NCBI RefSeq assembly: GCF_001854475.1
Contig: NZ_MNAN01000028.1
Span: 272,088 to 336,087, forward strand
Direction of reading: 5' to 3'
Length of the DNA: 64,000 nt
DNA from: Pseudoalteromonas byunsanensis
GTDB taxonomy: Bacteria > Pseudomonadota > Gammaproteobacteria > Enterobacterales > Alteromonadaceae
Below the pieces are notes generated by a model. It was not told the origin of the DNA. It made no database searches and saw only the letters and a program-made list of their open reading frames with translations. Below are positions 47,979-56,257 of the stretch, one piece after another; the first letter of the stretch is position 1, and the number at the start of each line of letters is the position of its first letter. Both the position numbers and the translations under genes were made by a program.

Positions 47979-49343
47979 ATGAAGAAACTATTTAAAGGCT
48001 TTGCAGTAGCCGCTGCACTATCTGTTTCTGCAGGTGCCGCGCTAAATGCACACGCAAATACAGAAGCTCTTGATAAAATCCTTCAAGAAGTAAAACAAAA
48101 CCGTATTTCTGAAGGTAAAATCAACAAGCAACGTGAGCAGGAGTTCCTATCTTCTCGCGCAAATCAACAATCGCTTCTTAACAAAGCAAAAAGCGAGTTA
48201 GCTGCTGAAAAAGCACGTGGTGAACGTTTGAACAAAGAGTTCAAGCAAAACGAAATCACACTTGCGGAAAAAGAAGTTGAGTTAGCGAACGCAACTGGTA
48301 CGTTAGGTGAGATGTTCGGTGTTGTACGTCGTTCAGCTGCTGAAGCTATCGGTTCAATCGAAGCATCACTAGTATCTGCTGAAAAACCAGGACGCGCTGA
48401 AGTACTTCGTTCTCTTGCTGCTGCAAAAGAGCTACCAACTACTCGCGAACTAGAAGAGCTTTGGATTGCATTCCAAACTGAAATGACTGAGTCTGCAAAA
48501 GTATCAACTTTTGAAGCTCAAGTTGCTGAACTTAGCGGTGAAATCAACGTTAAGCAGGTAACTCGTGTTGGTAACTTCAACTTAGTTACTAAAGACGGTT
48601 ATGTACTTTATGACGCAGCTAATAAAGCAATCGTACCACTTGGTAAGCAACCAGATGGTTATGTGTTAAACACTGTTGATTCGCTACTTAGCACGTCAGC
48701 GGGTACTTACACTAAGTTTTATGTTGACCCGACTCGTGGTTCAATCTTGCGTCTAAACACGCAGCGTGCGACTCATGAAGAGCGTTGGCACCAAGGTGAC
48801 ACAGTTGGTTACATCATCACTGCATTGTTAGCTATTGGTGCGTTGCTTGCGGTTGTTCGTTTCCTAGACCTAATGATGGTTGGTTCGAAAATCAAAGCGC
48901 AAATCAAAAACATCAACACGCCGAACACAAACAACCCACTTGGTCGTATCTTGAAAGTTTACCATGACAACAAGCACCAAGACGTTGAAAACCTTGAGCT
49001 TAAACTTGATGAAGCGATTCTACGTGAAACGCCACGCATCGAAGCTGGTATCAACATCATCAAGATCTTAGCTGCTATTGCACCGCTACTAGGTCTACTA
49101 GGTACCGTTGTTGGTATGATCTTAACCTTCGAATCAATCACACTATTTGGTACTGGTGATCCGAAGATCATGGCAGGTAACATCTCTCTAGCGCTAGTAA
49201 CTACAGCTCTAGGTCTGATTGCTGCTCTACCTCTAATCCTATTACACGCAATCGTTTCGGGTCGTAGTAAAGCAGTTCTACATATCCTTGACGAGCAAAG
49301 TGCAGGCATCGTTGCTGCACACGCGGAGAAGGAGAAAGCCTAA
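47979..49343 (+). CDS. ttpC: TtpC-like MotA/TolQ/ExbB proton-channel protein
   Basis: The 454-residue protein has a signal peptide, a periplasmic coiled-coil region rich in Glu and Lys (about 25-150), a further periplasmic segment, and a C-terminal ExbB/TolQ-like channel domain with three transmembrane helices (near 272-295, 355-380 and 400-425; IAPLLGLLGTVVGMILTFES is the conserved second segment). This long form is the TtpC protein required by TonB2 systems. The ATG at 47979 is nine bases after GGAG; a GTG at 47973 is nearer but less likely. The next gene overlaps by one base. Confidence 0.92.
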   Translation: MKKLFKGFAVAAALSVSAGAALNAHANTEALDKILQEVKQNRISEGKINKQREQEFLSSRANQQSLLNKAKSELAAEKARGERLNKEFKQNEITLAEKEVELANATGTLGEMFGVVRRSAAEAIGSIEASLVSAEKPGRAEVLRSLAAAKELPTTRELEELWIAFQTEMTESAKVSTFEAQVAELSGEINVKQVTRVGNFNLVTKDGYVLYDAANKAIVPLGKQPDGYVLNTVDSLLSTSAGTYTKFYVDPTRGSILRLNTQRATHEERWHQGDTVGYIITALLAIGALLAVVRFLDLMMVGSKIKAQIKNINTPNTNNPLGRILKVYHDNKHQDVENLELKLDEAILRETPRIEAGINIIKILAAIAPLLGLLGTVVGMILTFESITLFGTGDPKIMAGNISLALVTTALGLIAALPLILLHAIVSGRSKAVLHILDEQSAGIVAAHAEKEKA

Positions 49344-49867
49344 TGCTAGTCCTGATGGAGACCTGGGAATCTATCAGGGATTTTGTTGGCACAGGCGGCC
49401 AGGTTTTATACGTGGTCGCGATAGCACTCTTTATTATGTGGGTTTTAATGATTGAGCGCTATTGGTTCCTACTAGCTGAATATCCAAAAATGAAAGCGGA
49501 TATTGTAGCTAAGTGGGACGCCCGCCAAGACACCACGTCTTGGTACGCACACAGAATCCGCGATGCATGGATTTCTGAAGCGTCTGAGAAATTAGATGAG
49601 CGTATGTTGATTATCAAAACATTGGTTGCAATGTGTCCATTAATCGGCTTACTAGGTACAGTAACAGGTATGATTTCGGTATTCGAAACCATGGCTACGC
49701 AAGGTACTGGTAATGCACGTTTGATGGCATCAGGCATCTCAATGGCAACGGTACCAACAATGGCAGGAATGGTTGCGGCACTGTCAGGTGTATTCTTCAG
49801 CACTCGCTTGGAAGCTAGAGCGAAAATGGCTAAAGAACAGCTGGTTGACAGCTTGCCACATCACTAG
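49343..49867 (+). CDS. exbB: ExbB-type proton channel subunit
   Basis: At 174 residues this is the short ExbB form: one N-terminal membrane helix (VLYVVAIALFIMWVLMIERY), then the conserved MCPLIGLLGTVTGMISVFET and GISMATVPTMAGMVAALSG helices. ExbB uses the proton gradient to energise TonB together with ExbD. Its ATG overlaps the ttpC stop (TAATG), indicating translational coupling. A second ATG at 49355 is possible. Confidence 0.95.
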   Translation: MLVLMETWESIRDFVGTGGQVLYVVAIALFIMWVLMIERYWFLLAEYPKMKADIVAKWDARQDTTSWYAHRIRDAWISEASEKLDERMLIIKTLVAMCPLIGLLGTVTGMISVFETMATQGTGNARLMASGISMATVPTMAGMVAALSGVFFSTRLEARAKMAKEQLVDSLPHH

Positions 49868-49881
49868 AGAGAGATATAAAT

Positions 49882-50286
49882 ATGGCACGTAAACAACGTT
49901 TTCGTGAAGAGGAAGAAGCAGCAGTAGACATGACACCGATGCTAGACATCGTATTCATCATGCTGATCTTCTTCATCGTTACCACTTCTTTTGTAAAAGA
50001 AGCTGGTATTGAAGTTAAGAAGCCAAAGGCTGCTCAAGCTACACAGACTAAAAATGCTAACGTCTTTATTGCTATTCGTGAGAATGGTGAAATTTGGATG
50101 GATAAGCGTCAAGTAGATGTTGAGCGTGTTAGTGCTAACCTTGAGAGTATCCTAGCTGAACAACCTACTGAGACCGTTATTATCCAAGCGGATAAAGGCG
50201 CTAAGCACGGTGTGGTTGTAAAAGTAATGGACCAAATCAAGGCTACTGATGACGGCCTGAAGATTTCAATAGCTGGAGCTAAGTAA
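49882..50286 (+). CDS. exbD: ExbD biopolymer transport protein
   Basis: The 134-residue protein has one N-terminal transmembrane helix and a periplasmic domain. The start EEEEAAVDMTPMLDIVFIML includes the conserved Asp of the proton path (DIVF). The periplasmic part has TVIIQADKGAKHGVVVKVMD. It partners ExbB. GAGAGAGAT precedes the ATG. The stop overlaps the tonB start by one base. Confidence 0.96.
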   Translation: MARKQRFREEEEAAVDMTPMLDIVFIMLIFFIVTTSFVKEAGIEVKKPKAAQATQTKNANVFIAIRENGEIWMDKRQVDVERVSANLESILAEQPTETVIIQADKGAKHGVVVKVMDQIKATDDGLKISIAGAK

Positions 50287-50900
50287 TGATTCGTTTTCTG
50301 TTTTCACTGATTGCAGGTGGGGCAGTTACTTTCGGCTTATTCTTTTTCATGTCTTACCTGATCTCCGGCGGAGCTGATAGGGCAAATGAGCAAAAAGAAC
50401 AGATAGTGGTCGAAATTTTGACGAATCCACCTGAATCTGAGGTGCAGGAGCGGAAGCGTGTTCCGCCTCCGCCACCACCTCCACCGAAGCAGCCGCCTAA
50501 ACCGCAGCCGCCTCAACCAGAAACTGCTAACCCTGCAGCTGGTGCAATAGGCTTTAACATGCCTAGCATCGACTTAGGGGGCACATCAGGCGGGTTGAGT
50601 GGCCCTGGTGAGTTCGGTCGCGACGGCGACGCAACACCTATCGTACGTATTGAGCCTAAGTATCCGGTTCAAGCAGCACGTGACGGTAAAGAAGGTTGGG
50701 TACAGCTTTCATTTACTATCAACGAGCTAGGTGGTGTTGAAGATGTAGAAATTATCGATGCTGAACCAAAGCGTATTTTTAACCGTGAAGCTATTCGTGC
50801 ATTACGTAAGTGGAAATATCGTCCAAAGATTGTTGATGGGAAACCCCAAAAACAACCTGGTATTACGGTTCAACTAGACTTTAAACTCAATCAAGGTTAA
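50286..50900 (+). CDS. tonB: TonB energy transducer (TonB2 type)
   Basis: The 204-residue protein has an N-terminal membrane anchor (about 5-28), a short Pro/Lys-rich spacer (RVPPPPPPPPKQPPKPQPPQ) and a C-terminal TonB domain: VRIEPKYPVQAARDGKEGWV, NREAIRALRKWKYRP and GITVQLDFKLNQ. TonB spans the periplasm and opens TonB-dependent receptors. The spacer is short, as in TonB2 proteins. It could serve the iron receptor at 10.9 kb. It is co-transcribed with exbD. Confidence 0.96.
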   Translation: MIRFLFSLIAGGAVTFGLFFFMSYLISGGADRANEQKEQIVVEILTNPPESEVQERKRVPPPPPPPPKQPPKPQPPQPETANPAAGAIGFNMPSIDLGGTSGGLSGPGEFGRDGDATPIVRIEPKYPVQAARDGKEGWVQLSFTINELGGVEDVEIIDAEPKRIFNREAIRALRKWKYRPKIVDGKPQKQPGITVQLDFKLNQG

Positions 50901-50911
50901 GGAGGCAAGAA

Positions 50912-52171
50912 ATGACGCAATTTAAGAAAGCTACAGCTCTTGCGCTACTTATGTCTTTATCAGGTACCGTTTACAGCACTGCAGCTGTAGCAGCTCCTGA
51001 TTATGCAAAGATTGAGGAACGTAAAAACGCCAAAACTAAAATCATGGGCGAACGTACAGGTAAAAAGGTAGTAAAAGCTTTTGACCTGTACAATGAGGAC
51101 AAGATTGATGAAGCAATTGACTTGCTTAGAGAGCTTGAACCGTCAGATGATTTTGATAAAGCAACGGTTAACCGTTATTTAGGTAACATGTACGCACAGA
51201 AAGAGCAGTACGGTGAAGCGATTAAATATATTCGCTTAGCAATTGCTCCCGATGCGCTCAACTTTAAAGACCAAGCGGACTTATACAAACTGCTAGGTGA
51301 TCTGTATGCTGGAACGAGTAAATTCCAAGACGCGATTAAAACATACCAAGATTGGATGGACTTCACTGGTGAAGAAGATTCAAAAGTGTATGCACGTATC
51401 GCTCAGGGTTATTATGAGTTAAAGCAATACTCTAAAGTTGAAGAACCTGCTAATAAGGCGATTAAGCTAGAAGAAGAACCAAACAAGCAGTACCATATGC
51501 TTAAAATTGGTGCATTCTTCGAGCTTAAAAGATACAAAGACGCAGTAAAAGTTGCTGAAACACTAGTGAAATTATTCCCAGAAGATCCAAAAATGTGGAC
51601 TCAGTTGGGATCTTTCTACATGCAGGTTGAAGAATACTCAAAAGGTCAAACTGTGATGGAAGTAGCATATAATAAAGGCTACTTTGATAAAGAAAACCAC
51701 TATAAGATTTTAAGCAGCTACTATTCGCTTAACGATATTCCAAATAAAGCCGCCGTGGTATTTGAAAAAGCGGTTAAAGATGGAAAAGTTGAGCGTAATA
51801 AACGCAATGTATCAGCGGTAGCAAGTTACCACCACCAAGCCAAAAACTTAGTTGATGCGGCGAAGTACTATGAAGAAGCAGCAAAGTTTGATGACGACGC
51901 TGAGCTTTATAGAAAGGCGGGTAGCTTACTGTTAACTGAGCAGAAGTTTAGTGCGGCGGTTGAGCGTTTGAATAAAGCGCTTGAACTTGGTACAGATAAG
52001 GAAGGAAGTACGTATTCTGACCTTGCTGAGGCATACTTATATCAAGCAAAATATAAGCAGGCTTACCAAGCAATCACTAAAGCACAAGAAGATCCTAGAA
52101 CACGTAAGTTTGCAAGAGGTTGGGCAACGTTCATTAAGGACAAAGCACAACGCAACGGCGTTAAGATCTAA
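50912..52171 (+). CDS. Tetratricopeptide-repeat protein of the TonB2 operon
   Basis: The 419-residue protein has a signal peptide (cleaved near AVAAPD) and tandem TPR helices through most of its length: VNRYLGNMYAQKEQYGEAIK, ADLYKLLGDLYAGTSKFQDA, WTQLGSFYMQVEEYSKGQTV and TYSDLAEAYLYQAKYKQAYQ. It is the last gene of the operon, as in Vibrio TonB2 clusters, where the TPR protein assists energy transduction. AAGGAGGC precedes the ATG. It is likely periplasmic and acts as a scaffold. Confidence 0.9.
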   Translation: MTQFKKATALALLMSLSGTVYSTAAVAAPDYAKIEERKNAKTKIMGERTGKKVVKAFDLYNEDKIDEAIDLLRELEPSDDFDKATVNRYLGNMYAQKEQYGEAIKYIRLAIAPDALNFKDQADLYKLLGDLYAGTSKFQDAIKTYQDWMDFTGEEDSKVYARIAQGYYELKQYSKVEEPANKAIKLEEEPNKQYHMLKIGAFFELKRYKDAVKVAETLVKLFPEDPKMWTQLGSFYMQVEEYSKGQTVMEVAYNKGYFDKENHYKILSSYYSLNDIPNKAAVVFEKAVKDGKVERNKRNVSAVASYHHQAKNLVDAAKYYEEAAKFDDDAELYRKAGSLLLTEQKFSAAVERLNKALELGTDKEGSTYSDLAEAYLYQAKYKQAYQAITKAQEDPRTRKFARGWATFIKDKAQRNGVKI

Positions 52172-52176
52172 AGAAG

Positions 52177-52198
52177 AAGCCCCGCAAGGGGCTTTTTT
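52177..52198 (+). terminator. Terminator of the TonB2-type operon
   Basis: AAGCCCC (52177-52183) pairs with GGGGCTT (52188-52194) around GCAA, followed by T to 52198. Confidence 0.93.
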
Positions 52199-52222
52199 AT
52201 TACCCAAATTACCTTAAATGCT

Positions 52223-53230
52223 ATGCCAAATATGATTTGTAATATACTGCGACTGCTGATAAGTGCAGTCATTGCAATACACCTAGCGGGCTGTGAGAAA
52301 AACACTTCTGTGCTCGATTACCACGCTGCAAAGCAAGAGGTTCAGTTGTTAAACAACCTACTTGTACAAACGCTGCCAATTGAACAAAATCCGACTTTTC
52401 CATTTTCTGAAAGCTATTTACACAAAAGGCACGAGATTTATCAGCACATAGATGAGAGTGCTCTAACCAAGTTGCAGCGTGATGAACTGGACTATCTAAA
52501 GATTCAACAACGCTACCCAGCGCGATATTTCCCATGGCCTGCACATGTAAACGTGCTTGATAATGCTCTTAATCAGAGTGTCAATGATAAGGCTTTGGCT
52601 AGTTGGATATCAGGTGTGGTGAAAAGGTTGGAAGCTGCTAAGGAGAGTAATCTTTACTTGTCACGCATAGAGCTGGATAAACTGAAAGGTTATTTGTCAA
52701 ATCAGCCAGTCGGCAATGTGCTGATGGAGTATCTTAGAGATTATAAGCCCAGAAGTGGTATAGGATTGTATCAATTACCAAACGGTAAAGAGTGGTATCA
52801 AAGTAAGTTAAATTTTTACTATGGTGAACCTGTTGCACCGAATGTATTGCTCAACCAAGTGCAATATGCCCTTTCTCAAGATAATGCTAAACCCGCCGTG
52901 GTCGACTCGTTTGATATACGTGGCCCCTTAGCACTTAAAATTTTAACGCAGCACTGTGAGCCTGTGGAAGGTCTTAGTTGGCTAGATGGTTACGTTAATG
53001 TGCCCGCCACAGTTGCGCAATGTCAACTAAAGTTAGCGCCACAAAGGCAACGTATGCTGTTGACGTTAATGGAAATAGACATAGGTATACACTACCAAGG
53101 CTGGTCGTATAAGCAAGCTATGGTAACGCTACAAACGAGATTAGAGCTGACTGATGAGCAAGCATCTAATTTCGTTGAAAATGTCGCGCTACATCCTGCC
53201 AGCGTTTTGGTCTTTTTATCTATTCTTTAA
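52223..53230 (+). CDS. Lipoprotein of uncertain family (possibly DUF885-like)
   Basis: The 335-residue protein has a lipoprotein signal (AVIAIHLAGCEKN). The rest is soluble and helical. The stretch RSGIGLYQLPNGKEWYQSKL resembles DUF885 peptidase-like proteins, but the usual metal motifs of that family were not found and it is shorter, so the relationship is weak. The ATG at 52223 lacks a clear ribosome-binding site. Its last four bases overlap the convergent DksA-like gene. Function unknown. Confidence 0.7.
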   Translation: MPNMICNILRLLISAVIAIHLAGCEKNTSVLDYHAAKQEVQLLNNLLVQTLPIEQNPTFPFSESYLHKRHEIYQHIDESALTKLQRDELDYLKIQQRYPARYFPWPAHVNVLDNALNQSVNDKALASWISGVVKRLEAAKESNLYLSRIELDKLKGYLSNQPVGNVLMEYLRDYKPRSGIGLYQLPNGKEWYQSKLNFYYGEPVAPNVLLNQVQYALSQDNAKPAVVDSFDIRGPLALKILTQHCEPVEGLSWLDGYVNVPATVAQCQLKLAPQRQRMLLTLMEIDIGIHYQGWSYKQAMVTLQTRLELTDEQASNFVENVALHPASVLVFLSIL

Positions 53231-53586
53231 TCAGTATGGGCTTTTTGGTTGCAGCTATTACACCGTTGAATGGTCGGATCGGCCATTAAATCACTGGTAT
53301 TAAGCTGTGTTTCGCAATCACAACAGTAACCAAATTGGCCTATATCAATTTGACACAGCGCCGCTTCAAGCTTTACCAATCTTTGGAAGTTTGGATACTG
53401 TTGGGGATTGAGTTGGGTTGCTGCAATATCTAGCCATTCCGCAGGCGAGCTTTGCTCCAATAACTCAGCAAGTTCGCTAGCAAACTTTTGGCTAGATTGT
53501 TTCAACTCGTCGAGCAAAGCGTGTCTTACCGAGGTTAATTCGCTTTGTAACTGCTCTTGAAAGTGTCTTGTTTTGTCTGAATTCAT
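53227..53586 (-). CDS. TraR/DksA-family zinc-finger protein
   Basis: The 119-residue protein has a helical coiled coil at the N-terminus and a C-terminal C4 zinc finger (GYCCDCE...RCNSCNQKA), the arrangement of DksA/TraR proteins that enter the RNA polymerase secondary channel. It is shorter than DksA and lacks the obvious DxxDxA tip, so it may not mimic DksA function. The ATG at 53586 follows AGGAGG by about seven bases. It follows dusC closely and is probably co-transcribed with it. Confidence 0.85.
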   Translation of the reverse strand: MNSDKTRHFQEQLQSELTSVRHALLDELKQSSQKFASELAELLEQSSPAEWLDIAATQLNPQQYPNFQRLVKLEAALCQIDIGQFGYCCDCETQLNTSDLMADPTIQRCNSCNQKAHTD

Positions 53587-53615
53587 AGTCGCCCTCCTGT
53601 GAGCGTCTATTATCA

Positions 53616-54608
53616 TCAGCTTTCTAAAGAACTAATATGATTTGAATCAAGTGACGGACACTTTGCATATTTCTCAAGCACTAAAACCACATCATCTTTA
53701 TGTTTGAGTGTTTTAATTTCATCAAAAAGACCGTGAGCTTCACTGTACTGACGTTTTAAATAGCCTAGCCATTGCTTGGTTCTCGAAGAAAAGTATTTTT
53801 CGCTTACACTGGGGTCCTGATGCATAGACGAGTGCAAAATGTGGTAAATAATATTTTCCCAGCTTAATGTTTGGTGAGGACGGTTGTGTACTTTGGCTTT
53901 GATTTTTGCCGCTAGGTCAGGCATAGCCAATGCCCCTCGTCCAAGCATTAAGTCATCACAACCACTCCTTTGTTGGCATAGCAATGCGTCTTCTACTTGC
54001 CAAATCTCGCCATTTGCAACCACGGGAATAGATAATCTGGATAGCAGAGGGGGGATCTTTTCCCAATACGCCGGTGGTTTATAACCATCTCTTTTGGTTC
54101 TTGCATGAATGGCGAGACTTGAAGCACCTGCACTTTGTACTGCATCGACGATTTCAGAACTATTACTGTCATCGTCAAAGCCAAGACGAATTTTAGCACT
54201 AACGACATGTTCAGATGGCACCGCTTCTCTAACAGCCTTAATAATTTGGTAGATTTGCTCTGGTTCTTTGAGCAAAACTGCACCACCTTTACTTTTATTC
54301 ACCGTTTTTGCTGGACATCCAAAGTTAAGGTCGACACCGTGTGAGCCAAGCATCACGGCTTTTCGAGCATTCGCAGCTAACACATGGGGAACTTGTCCAA
54401 GTAATTGTATTCTTACAGGGGTGCCGGAGCGAGTTTTACCTTGATTGAGTAATTCAGGGCAGTATCGAGTAAAAACACGCCGTGGGAGAGTTAAATCAAC
54501 GACTCGGATAAACTCTGTAACGCACAGATCAAAGCCGCCAATATCTGTAAGTAATTGGCGCATTTTAAAGTCTACCACGCCTTCCATTGGGGCTAATATT
54601 AGTTTCAT
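53616..54608 (-). CDS. dusC: tRNA-dihydrouridine(16) synthase
   Basis: DusC reduces U16 of tRNA with FMN and NADPH. The 330-residue Dus protein has LILAPMEGVVDFKMRQLL, the catalytic-Cys loop DLNFGCPAKTVNKSKGGAVL, AIHARTKRDGYKPPAYW and VVANGEIWQVEDAL. The Met-Glu-Gly-Val N-terminus is the DusC subgroup feature. The same strand carries the DksA-like gene downstream. The gene is divergent from the RiPP operon. Confidence 0.94.
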   Translation of the reverse strand: MKLILAPMEGVVDFKMRQLLTDIGGFDLCVTEFIRVVDLTLPRRVFTRYCPELLNQGKTRSGTPVRIQLLGQVPHVLAANARKAVMLGSHGVDLNFGCPAKTVNKSKGGAVLLKEPEQIYQIIKAVREAVPSEHVVSAKIRLGFDDDSNSSEIVDAVQSAGASSLAIHARTKRDGYKPPAYWEKIPPLLSRLSIPVVANGEIWQVEDALLCQQRSGCDDLMLGRGALAMPDLAAKIKAKVHNRPHQTLSWENIIYHILHSSMHQDPSVSEKYFSSRTKQWLGYLKRQYSEAHGLFDEIKTLKHKDDVVLVLEKYAKCPSLDSNHISSLES

Positions 54609-54693
54609 ACTACTCAGTGCTTGGCTAAAAAGGCGGCCATTTTAAACGAGGCACAAAGAATTGCTAAGCGTAAATTTGCTTTTTTTAGCTTTT

Positions 54694-54717
54694 TGATGAA
54701 ATATTTCTAGTTCATCA
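54694..54717. promoter_or_regulatory. Perfect inverted repeat upstream of the RiPP precursor gene
   Basis: TGATGAA (54694-54700) and TTCATCA (54711-54717) with a 10-base spacer (dyad period 17 bases), 47 bases before the precursor ATG. It could be an operator or hairpin controlling the operon; no regulator is encoded nearby. Confidence 0.5.
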
Positions 54718-54763
54718 GTGGTCTTGTACAAAGAATCGTTTATTCCTAAAAAGAGAAATCGTC

Positions 54764-55351
54764 ATGAACACAATAAAGAAAAACTCTATAGCTTTAACAC
54801 TCGGTGCTGTTGTTGTTGGTACAGCTGGCTTAACTGCGACAGACGCGCAAGCAAATCCATTCGCTTTTGAAACCATGACAGCTGGTTATCAGCTAGATGG
54901 CACTGAAGGTAAGTGTGGCGAAGGCAAATGTGGCGAAGAACACAAAGGCAAAAAAGAAGGTAAGTGCGGCGAAGGCAAATGCGGCGAAGAACACAAAGGC
55001 AAAAAAGAAGGTAAGTGCGGCGAAGGCAAATGTGGCGGTGAGCACAAAGGCAAAAAAGAAGGTAAGTGCGGCGAAGGCAAATGCGGTGGCGAGCACAAAG
55101 GCAAAAAAGAAGGTAAGTGCGGCGAAGGCAAATGTGGTGGCGAGCACAAAGGCAAAAAAGAAGGTAAGTGCGGCGAAGGCAAATGTGGTGGTGAGCACAA
55201 AGGCAAAAAAGAAGGTAAGTGCGGCGAAGGTAAATGTGGTGGCGAGCACAAAGGCAAAAAAGAAGGTAAGTGCGGCGAAGGCAAATGTGGTGGCGAGCAC
55301 AAAGGCAAAAAAGAAGGTAAGTGTGGCGAAGGCAAATGCGGTTCACGCTAA
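54764..55351 (+). CDS. hvfA: HvfA-type RiPP precursor, EGKCG-repeat copper-binding peptide
   Basis: The 195-residue exported precursor has a signal peptide (SIALTLGAVVVGTAGLTATD, cleavage after AQA near residue 30), a short linker NPFAFETMTAGYQLDGT, and residues 48-195 as a perfect 17-residue tandem array (EGKCGEGKCG plus EEHKGKK or GEHKGKK). There are eight full units and a final pair, giving 18 EGKCG motifs and 18 Cys, all in EGKCG context. In the known Haemophilus HvfA, EGKCG cysteines are converted by HvfB/HvfC into copper-binding oxazolone/thioamide-type groups. The DNA repeat is 51 bp (54905-55312) and nearly identical between units. Transport across the inner membrane by Sec is predicted. 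Confidence 0.93.
   Translation: MNTIKKNSIALTLGAVVVGTAGLTATDAQANPFAFETMTAGYQLDGTEGKCGEGKCGEEHKGKKEGKCGEGKCGEEHKGKKEGKCGEGKCGGEHKGKKEGKCGEGKCGGEHKGKKEGKCGEGKCGGEHKGKKEGKCGEGKCGGEHKGKKEGKCGEGKCGGEHKGKKEGKCGEGKCGGEHKGKKEGKCGEGKCGSR
54905..55342 (+). repeat. 51-bp tandem repeat array within hvfA (8 units plus partial)
   Basis: Eight 51-bp units (54905-55312) and a 30-bp partial unit. They differ mainly at synonymous third positions (GGC/GGT, TGC/TGT) and in one Glu/Gly position (units 1-2 Glu, units 3-8 Gly). Each full unit has an A6G run, a likely site of slippage. Confidence 0.97.
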
Positions 55352-55372
55352 TCACTGATTAATTACAAAATG

Positions 55373-55394
55373 CAGAGCAACTTAGGTTGCTCTG
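55373..55394 (+). terminator. Hairpin between the RiPP precursor and its enzyme genes
   Basis: A perfect 9-bp stem, CAGAGCAAC (55373-55381) with GTTGCTCTG (55386-55394), loop TTAG. The tail TCTTTATG is a weak T-tract, so it is likely a partial terminator or mRNA stabiliser that makes precursor more abundant than enzymes. Confidence 0.75.
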
Positions 55395-55414
55395 TCTTTA
55401 TGTAGAGGTAGAGA

Positions 55415-56257
55415 ATGCAAATTAGTGAACTAGGTGCGGTAGGACTTGGCTTGCGCAGAGAAATGCTTGATGACTTAGTGATTGAAGCACCCAAGCAAGC
55501 GCAGTTTTTTGAAGTAGCGCCTGAAAACTGGCTCAAGATGGGTGGCAAGTTCGCTCGTCAGTTTAAGCAATTGACTCAAAGCCATAAGTTCATTTGCCAT
55601 GGGCTGTCTTTATCGTTGGGATCACCCGCTCCTTTAGATGTTGAATTTGTAAAACAATTAAAGCAGTTCTTTGATGAACATAATATTTTGCTGTATAGCG
55701 AACACTTGAGTTACTGTTCTGGAACAGGGCATATGTATGATTTAATGCCTATCCCTTTTACGGAGCAAGCCGTCGATCATGTTGCTCAAAGGATAAGACA
55801 GGTTCAGGATATTTTACAAAGGCGCATCGCTGTAGAAAATGTGTCATATTATGCGGCTCCAGGCCAAGAAATGTCAGAATTAGAGTTTACATTAGCCGTG
55901 TTAGAAAAGGCTGATTGTGATTTATTACTAGATGTAAACAATATTTATGTTAACAGTATCAATCATGGCTATGACGCATTGGAATTTTTGCAAGCAATGC
56001 CTCGTGAAAGAATCGCCTATGGACACGTTGCAGGCCACTATGAAGAAGCCGCTGATTTACTGATAGACACTCACGGTGCTGCTGTTTGTGACCCAGTGTG
56101 GCAACTGCTTGAACAGGCGTATCGCTTGCACGGTGTCTTTCCCACTTTGCTAGAAAGAGATTTTAATATTCCTAGCATGTCTGAGCTGCAATCTGAACTT
56201 AAGCATATTCAGGCTATTCAAAAGCCGTTTCTCGAACACATTAAAGGAGTAGCTTGA
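55415..56257 (+). CDS. hvfB: HvfB: DUF692 multinuclear non-haem iron oxidase (MNIO)
   Basis: The 280-residue DUF692 enzyme has a TIM-barrel with metal ligands spread along the chain: His62 (FICHGLSLSLG), Glu96/His97 (LYSEHLSYCSG), His106, Asp109, Glu141/Asn142 (AVENVSYYAAPG), Asp173 and Asn175/176 (LLLDVNNIYVNSINHGYD), His184, His204/His208 (YGHVAGHYEE) and Glu247 (LLERDFN). In MNIO enzymes (MbnB, HvfB) these bind two to three irons and oxidise precursor cysteines. AGAGGTAGAGA precedes the ATG. Its stop overlaps the hvfC start. Confidence 0.95.
   Translation: MQISELGAVGLGLRREMLDDLVIEAPKQAQFFEVAPENWLKMGGKFARQFKQLTQSHKFICHGLSLSLGSPAPLDVEFVKQLKQFFDEHNILLYSEHLSYCSGTGHMYDLMPIPFTEQAVDHVAQRIRQVQDILQRRIAVENVSYYAAPGQEMSELEFTLAVLEKADCDLLLDVNNIYVNSINHGYDALEFLQAMPRERIAYGHVAGHYEEAADLLIDTHGAAVCDPVWQLLEQAYRLHGVFPTLLERDFNIPSMSELQSELKHIQAIQKPFLEHIKGVA

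Noticed and set aside
54786..55355. Several long open frames on both strands and in other plus frames across the hvfA repeat
   Set aside because: They are shadows of a stop-free 51-bp periodic sequence; only the EGKCG frame has a signal peptide and matching operon partners.
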